From Eubacterium sp. CAG:786 (GTDB taxonomy: Bacteria; Bacillota; Clostridia; Oscillospirales; Ruminococcaceae), in contig HF989459.1 of the NCBI GenBank assembly GCA_000432175.1, forward strand, positions 5,578 through 11,330: a stretch of DNA of 5,753 bases, in the 5' to 3' direction. The notes beneath the pieces are model-generated. The model saw only the letters and a program-made list of their open reading frames with translations, did no database searches and was not told where the DNA came from. Position 1 is the first letter of the stretch. Every line of letters begins with the position of its first letter. Below, piece by piece: positions 5,332-5,753 of the stretch. Position numbers and translations under genes: made by a program.

Positions 5332-5753
5332 TCATTGATCTTCTTTTCTCCGGATCACAAAATTTGCAATGCACTCTGCGGCAGCTTCGTCCGCCCTTGC
5401 CATTATGTGTCCGTACTTGTCGGTTGTGGTGCTGACTTTACTATGTCCTAACCTTTTGCTAATGGTTATTGGATCAACACCGTTATAGTAGAGCAGGCTC
5501 ACCATCGTGTGCCGGAACGCGTGTGGGTTGATATGTGGAAGTCCGTATTTTTTCGAGAACGTACCGCAGTAGTTGGTAAGACTTGACGGGTCCATAGGGG
5601 AGCCGTCCTCCTGTACGAATTCAAACCCGGTATTTTTCCACAGACTGCCCCAGATTTGTGCTTGCTCATCGTACCATTCCTTGTATTTCTTCAGCAGAGC
5701 CATAGTTTCCTGCGGTAGCTTTATGTAGCGTTTGGACTGCTTTGTTTTCGGTG
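5332..5753 (-). CDS. Tyrosine-type site-specific integrase, C-terminal part (5' end beyond the window)
   Basis: The visible 139 residues are the C-terminal catalytic half of a tyrosine recombinase. The frame stays open to the right edge, upstream of the internal ATG at 5703, so the start lies outside the window. Visible residue 1 is the codon at 5751-5749. TKQSKRYIKLP (3-13) is the beta-hairpin with the conserved Lys. HAFRHT (77-82) supplies the His-x-x-Arg motif, LGHS (101-104) the next conserved His, and Tyr113 in TDKYGH (111-115 and adjacent) is the nucleophile that links to DNA. The first catalytic Arg and the DNA-binding N-terminus are not visible. The visible part looks intact, with no frameshift. 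The stop is about 180 nt from the tRNA-Arg 3' end, as expected for the int gene of a prophage or integrative element using that tRNA. Confidence 0.92.
   Translation of the reverse strand, partial: PKTKQSKRYIKLPQETMALLKKYKEWYDEQAQIWGSLWKNTGFEFVQEDGSPMDPSSLTNYCGTFSKKYGLPHINPHAFRHTMVSLLYYNGVDPITISKRLGHSKVSTTTDKYGHIMARADEAAAECIANFVIRRKEDQ

Noticed and set aside
5332..5703. Complete 123-residue integrase starting at the ATG at 5703
   Set aside because: The frame continues without a stop to the window edge. The upstream residues form the conserved beta-hairpin of tyrosine recombinases, so the ATG at 5703 is internal and the gene is cut by the window.

Overview
The window looks like chromosome from a Gram-positive anaerobe of the Clostridia, most likely a Ruminococcus-like member of the Oscillospiraceae. 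This placement is an inference. It rests on strong AGGAGG-type ribosome binding sites, a lipoprotein-anchored binding protein, moderate GC, and Firmicutes-style transporter and integrase sequences. No marker gene fixes the species.

Positions 129-4927 hold a four-gene plus-strand operon for a complete BMP/PnrA-type ABC importer. It comprises a lipoprotein substrate-binding protein (129-1256), a double-domain ATPase (1370-2896) and two different permeases (2893-3966 and 3968-4927). The set matches the nucleoside importers known as BmpA-NupABC in Lactococcus and YufN-OPQ/NupNOPQ in Bacillus. The lipoprotein would capture a substrate, probably a nucleoside, outside the cell. The two permeases would form the channel and the tandem ATPase would drive uptake. 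The last three genes are packed tightly (an ATGA overlap, then a 1-nt gap). The first is separated from them by 113 nt holding two strong hairpins, which probably lower transporter expression relative to the binding protein. Codon use agrees: all 16 isoleucines of the binding protein are ATC, whereas ATA is common downstream. An intrinsic terminator at 4933-4963 ends the operon.

Positions 4983-5193 are a self-contained tRNA unit. Four A-tracts in helical phase lead into a perfect-consensus sigma-A promoter (TTGACA, 17 nt, TATAAT with an extended -10 TG). A tRNA-Arg(ACG) with encoded CCA and a terminator hairpin follow.

Positions 5194-5753 look like the edge of an integrated element. They hold an 18-bp inverted repeat, a pair of 10-bp direct repeats resembling integrase arm sites, a plus-strand terminator, and the C-terminal half of a tyrosine recombinase. 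The recombinase is on the minus strand, its 3' end faces the tRNA, and it runs off the right edge. A prophage or integrative element inserted at the 3' end of this tRNA is the natural reading. Its cargo lies outside the window, so no new system can be demonstrated here.
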